A DNA stretch of 23,890 bases. Origin: an uncultured Prevotella sp. (GTDB lineage: Bacteria; Bacteroidota; Bacteroidia; Bacteroidales; Bacteroidaceae). A model generated the notes under the pieces. It searched no databases, was not told where the DNA came from, and saw only the letters and a list, made by a program, of their open reading frames with translations. Shown here piece after piece: positions 20,844 to 23,890 of the stretch. Each line of letters opens with the position of its first letter. Position 1 is the stretch's first letter. The stretch covers positions 1 to 23,890 of the forward strand of contig UQZX01000036.1 in assembly GCA_900545525.1 (NCBI GenBank), in the 5' to 3' direction. The translations under genes and the position numbers were made by a program.

Positions 20844-22370
20844 ATGTTAAAGAAAATACGAATTACACTGGCAACAGCAATGTTTGTGATGATAACACTG
20901 CTGTTTCTCGATGTCACCGGCACGCTTCACGCATGGCTCGGGTGGACCGCAAAGATACAGTTCCTTCCCGCCATGCTCGCCCTCAACGCGGCTGTTGTGG
21001 CGGTGCTGATTATCATCACGCTTGTCTTCGGGCGCATCTACTGCTCCGTGATATGCCCCTTGGGCGTGATGCAGGACATCATCTCGGCACTGCACGGCAG
21101 GAGAAAGAAGAACCGCTTCAGCTTTTCGCCCGCCAAAAGCGCGCTGCGCTACACCGTGCTTGCCGTGTTCGTGGCGGCACTCGCCGGCGGAGTGAGCGTC
21201 ATTGTATCGCTGCTCGCACCGTACAGCACCTACGGGCGCATTGCAGAAAACCTGTTCCGCCCCGTCTGGACGGCGGCGAACAACGTGCTGGCAGCCGTTG
21301 CCGAGAGACTGGACAGCTACGCCTTCTACAGCGCGGACGTATGGATAAAGAGTTCACTGACCTTCGTCATCGCCTCGGCGACATTCGTTGTCATCGCCAT
21401 ACTTGCCTGGCGCAACGGCAGGACATGGTGCAACACCGTCTGTCCCGTGGGCACTGTGTTGGGATTTGTTTCCCGCTTCTCATGGCTGAAGGTACATATC
21501 GACACCGATAAATGCATCAGCTGCGGACGGTGCGCCAAGAACTGCAAGGCTGCGGCAATCGACCTGAAGAGCCATACGGTGGACTACAGCCGCTGCGTGG
21601 CATGCGGCGACTGTCTTGAAAAGTGCAGCAAGCATGCCATGACATACTGCCACGCAACGGAAAAGAGCGGCGGAAAAAGCAAAGAAAAGGGCAACGCCGC
21701 ACACGAAAGTAGCAAAGGCGCGGACAAGGAAACAGCCGTTGACAGCGGCAGACGCTCGTTTCTGCTCGGCACCGCACTTGCCGCCGCAACGGCAGTGACG
21801 GCACAGAACAAGAAGAAAGTGGACGGAGGACTTGCCGAGATAGAAGACAAGATTGCGCCAGAGCGCACCACTCCGCTCACGCCTCCCGGCTCATGGTCGG
21901 CACAGAATATGTCGCAGCACTGCACGGCGTGCCAGTTGTGCGTGTCAGCGTGCCCCAACGGCGTGCTCAGACCTTCCACGGATATCGGCACTTTGATGCA
22001 GCCCACAATGTCATACGAGCGCGGATACTGCCGCCCGGAATGCACACGGTGCGGCGAAGTATGCCCGACGGGGGCCATAAAGCCGATAAGCAGGGAGGAA
22101 AAATCGGCAATACAGACAGGACATGCGGTATGGATAAAGAAGAACTGTGTGCCCGTTGCCGACGGCGTAGCGTGCGGAAACTGTGCCCGCCACTGTCCCG
22201 TCGGGGCGATAACAATGGTCCCGCTGACCGATGACGAGGACTCCGAGCTGATGATACCTGCCGTGAACGAGACAATATGTATCGGCTGCGGAGCATGTGA
22301 GAACCTGTGTCCGGCGCGCCCGTTCAGCGCAATATATGTGGAGGGGCACGAGGTACACCGCGAAATATAA
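20844..22370 (+). CDS. NapH-NapG-like fused membrane polyferredoxin
   Basis: Start at 20844 (MLKKIRITLATAMF) is chosen because upstream codons overlap tatC. The 508-residue protein has a NapH-like half: four transmembrane helices (about 10-25, 45-63, 103-125, 170-189), CSVICPLG (67-74) and CNTVCPVG (196-203), then two 4Fe-4S sites (C224/227/230/234 and C251/254/257/261). A hydrophilic linker leads to SGRRSFLLGTALAAATAV (301-318), an RR-type Tat-like segment, and a NapG-like half with four more CxxC-type clusters (C360-370, C396-407, C444-451, C479-489). In Nap systems these are separate proteins passing electrons from quinol to the periplasm. Fusion with an internal RR segment is unusual; the fold and topology need proof. 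Confidence 0.88.
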   Translation: MLKKIRITLATAMFVMITLLFLDVTGTLHAWLGWTAKIQFLPAMLALNAAVVAVLIIITLVFGRIYCSVICPLGVMQDIISALHGRRKKNRFSFSPAKSALRYTVLAVFVAALAGGVSVIVSLLAPYSTYGRIAENLFRPVWTAANNVLAAVAERLDSYAFYSADVWIKSSLTFVIASATFVVIAILAWRNGRTWCNTVCPVGTVLGFVSRFSWLKVHIDTDKCISCGRCAKNCKAAAIDLKSHTVDYSRCVACGDCLEKCSKHAMTYCHATEKSGGKSKEKGNAAHESSKGADKETAVDSGRRSFLLGTALAAATAVTAQNKKKVDGGLAEIEDKIAPERTTPLTPPGSWSAQNMSQHCTACQLCVSACPNGVLRPSTDIGTLMQPTMSYERGYCRPECTRCGEVCPTGAIKPISREEKSAIQTGHAVWIKKNCVPVADGVACGNCARHCPVGAITMVPLTDDEDSELMIPAVNETICIGCGACENLCPARPFSAIYVEGHEVHREI

Positions 22371-22393
22371 GGCAAAAACAACGACTACGAAAC

Positions 22394-23797
22394 ATGAAGA
22401 AGAATATAAACAGAAGGGATTTCATAAAGACACTGGGCGGCAGCGCCATTGCATCGTCGGCTCTTCTTGCAGCCTGCAAAAAAGGAAACGGAAGCAGCGG
22501 AACGGCATCACAGGAGCCGCCGAAGGACAAAATGACATACAGGGTGAACCCCGCCACGGGCGAGAAGGTGTCGCTGCTGGGCTACGGCATGATGCGCCTG
22601 CCGGTGAAAGGCACTGGGACGGCACGCGAAAACCCCGATGCGCCGATAGACCAGGACATGGTGAACAGGCAGGTTGACTACGCCCTGGAGCACGGAGTGA
22701 ACTATTTCGACACGTCACCGGCTTATTGTCAGGGCAAGTCGGAGCAGTCCACGGGCATCGCCCTCAGCCGTCACCCGCGCGACAAGTACTTCATTGCCAC
22801 GAAACTGTCCAACTTCAGCCCCGAGACATGGACACGCAAGGCATCTATGGAGATGTTTGAAAACTCGCTTAAAGAGCTGCAGGTGTCATACGTTGACTAT
22901 CTCCTGCTGCACGGCATAGGAATGGGCGACGACCCGGAGGCTACCTTCAACGGGCGTTATATGGACAACGGGATACTCGACTGGCTTGTGGAGCAGAAGC
23001 GGAAAGGGCGCATACGCAACCTCGGCTTCTCGTATCACGGCGACATAAAGATATTCGACATGCTCCTCCGGTGGCATGACGAGGGCAGGTATCACTGGGA
23101 TTTCGTGCAGATAGAGCTTAACTATCTCGACTGGAACTATGCCGATGAGATAAACCAGCGCAACACCGATGCCGTCTATCTGTACGGCGAACTGGAGAAG
23201 CGCGGCATACCGGCGGTGATAATGGAGCCGCTGCTCGGCGGACGGCTTGCCAACGTTCCCGATGCCATAGTGGCAAAAATGAAGGAACGCGAGCCGGAGA
23301 AGAGCGTGGCAAGCTGGGCTTTCCGCTTTGCCGGAACGCCTGCAAAGGTGCTCACCGTGCTAAGCGGAATGACATATATGGAGCATCTCAAGGACAACAT
23401 TTCCACCTACGCGCCCCTGAAACCGCTAACTAAGGAAGAGGTGAAGTTTCTCGAAGACATCGCCAAAGACATCTACAACCTCAAGACCGTGCCATGCAAC
23501 GAGTGCAACTACTGCATGCCCTGCCCTTACGGAATAAACATCCCGGCAATCCTGTCGCACTATAACAAGTGCATAAAAGAGGGCAACATGCCAAACAAAG
23601 GCACGCAGGACCCCGACTACCGGCGTGCACGCAGGGCATACCTCATAGGCTATGACCGCAGCGTGCCAAAGCTGCGGCAGGCAAGCCACTGCATAGGATG
23701 CGGGCAGTGCACGGAACATTGTCCGCAAAGAATAGACATACCGCACGAGATGAGGCGCATAGACGAGTTTACGGAACAGCTGAAACAGAACGCATAG
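22394..23797 (+). CDS. Tat-exported lipoprotein aldo/keto reductase with ferredoxin domain
   Basis: The start at 22394 gives 467 residues beginning MKKNINRRDFIKTLGGSAIA, a typical Tat signal (NRRDFIK), followed by a lipobox LAAC at C28. The aldo/keto reductase domain (about 45-350) has the full tetrad D106, Y111, K137, H173. A C-terminal ferredoxin-like domain carries CNECNYCMPCPYG (about 368-380) and CIGCGQCTEHCPQ (about 434-447), two 4Fe-4S sites. It would be a folded, lipid-anchored periplasmic-face or outer-membrane reductase using Fe-S electrons. Substrate unknown. It is the last gene of the operon, 23 nt after the polyferredoxin, the most likely electron donor. Confidence 0.9.
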   Translation: MKKNINRRDFIKTLGGSAIASSALLAACKKGNGSSGTASQEPPKDKMTYRVNPATGEKVSLLGYGMMRLPVKGTGTARENPDAPIDQDMVNRQVDYALEHGVNYFDTSPAYCQGKSEQSTGIALSRHPRDKYFIATKLSNFSPETWTRKASMEMFENSLKELQVSYVDYLLLHGIGMGDDPEATFNGRYMDNGILDWLVEQKRKGRIRNLGFSYHGDIKIFDMLLRWHDEGRYHWDFVQIELNYLDWNYADEINQRNTDAVYLYGELEKRGIPAVIMEPLLGGRLANVPDAIVAKMKEREPEKSVASWAFRFAGTPAKVLTVLSGMTYMEHLKDNISTYAPLKPLTKEEVKFLEDIAKDIYNLKTVPCNECNYCMPCPYGINIPAILSHYNKCIKEGNMPNKGTQDPDYRRARRAYLIGYDRSVPKLRQASHCIGCGQCTEHCPQRIDIPHEMRRIDEFTEQLKQNA

Positions 23798-23852
23798 GGA
23801 GTGCTAAGGAGGATAGTTTTAAGGAGTAAGGAGGAAAGGGAGTAAGGAGTAA

Positions 23853-23886
23853 AGTATTAGGAAGTTAAAGAAGTTATGGGAAGTTA
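23853..23886. repeat. Second occurrence of the purine-rich repeat, cut by the window end
   Basis: 34 bp match 12370-12403 exactly (GTATTAGGAAGTTAAAGAAG and onward). The preceding 23800-23852 holds related GGAGTAAGGAGGAAAGGG runs. The copy continues past the window, so its ends are unknown. It lies about 55 nt after the last gene of the Tat operon. Confidence 0.75.
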
Positions 23887-23890
23887 TATG

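Noticed and set aside
22307..22393. In-frame extension of the aldo/keto reductase gene upstream of 22394
   Set aside because: It overlaps the end of the polyferredoxin; the RR signal requires the start at 22394.

Overview
The window looks like a chromosomal segment from a Bacteroidales bacterium, plausibly Prevotella or a close relative. Four things suggest this. The order rpsU - tyrosine recombinase - hpf - tRNA-Thr is the usual Bacteroidales neighbourhood upstream of tuf. Promoters fit the Bacteroidetes pattern TTTG-N19/20-TAnnTTTG rather than the sigma70 pattern. There is a BACON-type domain and a TonB-dependent receptor. Shine-Dalgarno sequences are weak. The assignment is by inspection only; no database was consulted.

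Layout. (1) Positions 1-1727, minus strand: housekeeping genes rpsU, xerC-like recombinase, hpf and the 5' part of tRNA-Thr(UGU), with three recognisable promoters. (2) Positions 1965-11922, minus strand: a tightly packed nine-gene operon encoding an FHA protein, a Ser/Thr kinase, a PP2C phosphatase, an FHA-membrane protein, an FHA-FHA-membrane-trypsin-like protease, a secreted repeat protein, a second PP2C, a second kinase and a secreted BACON-domain protein. It appears to be a self-contained phospho-signalling system running from cytoplasm to periplasm. One promoter candidate lies upstream, with a 17-bp palindrome in its spacer. (3) Positions 11923-13175: a gene-free, repeat-rich stretch with a MITE-like element, a large imperfect inverted repeat, and one of two copies of a hairpin repeat whose core is inverted relative to the other copy near 1838-1950. 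(4) Positions 13176-14960, minus: an Xaa-Pro aminopeptidase. (5) Positions 15249-16897, plus: malate dehydrogenase with a clear terminator, then a gamma-carbonic-anhydrase-family protein. (6) Positions 17027-23797, plus: a six-gene operon of DUF362 protein, TonB-dependent receptor, TatA, TatC, a NapH-NapG-like fused polyferredoxin and a Tat-lipoprotein aldo/keto reductase with ferredoxin domain. The end of the window enters another copy of the MITE-like repeat.

How the parts may work together. In region 2 the kinases could phosphorylate partners read by the FHA domains, the PP2Cs would reverse this, and the membrane-spanning FHA-protease could carry the signal to the periplasm, where the two secreted proteins act. 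In region 6 the Tat pair would export the folded aldo/keto reductase encoded beside it, and the polyferredoxin would pass electrons from the quinone pool or cytoplasm to it. Both schemes are inferences from domain content and gene order.
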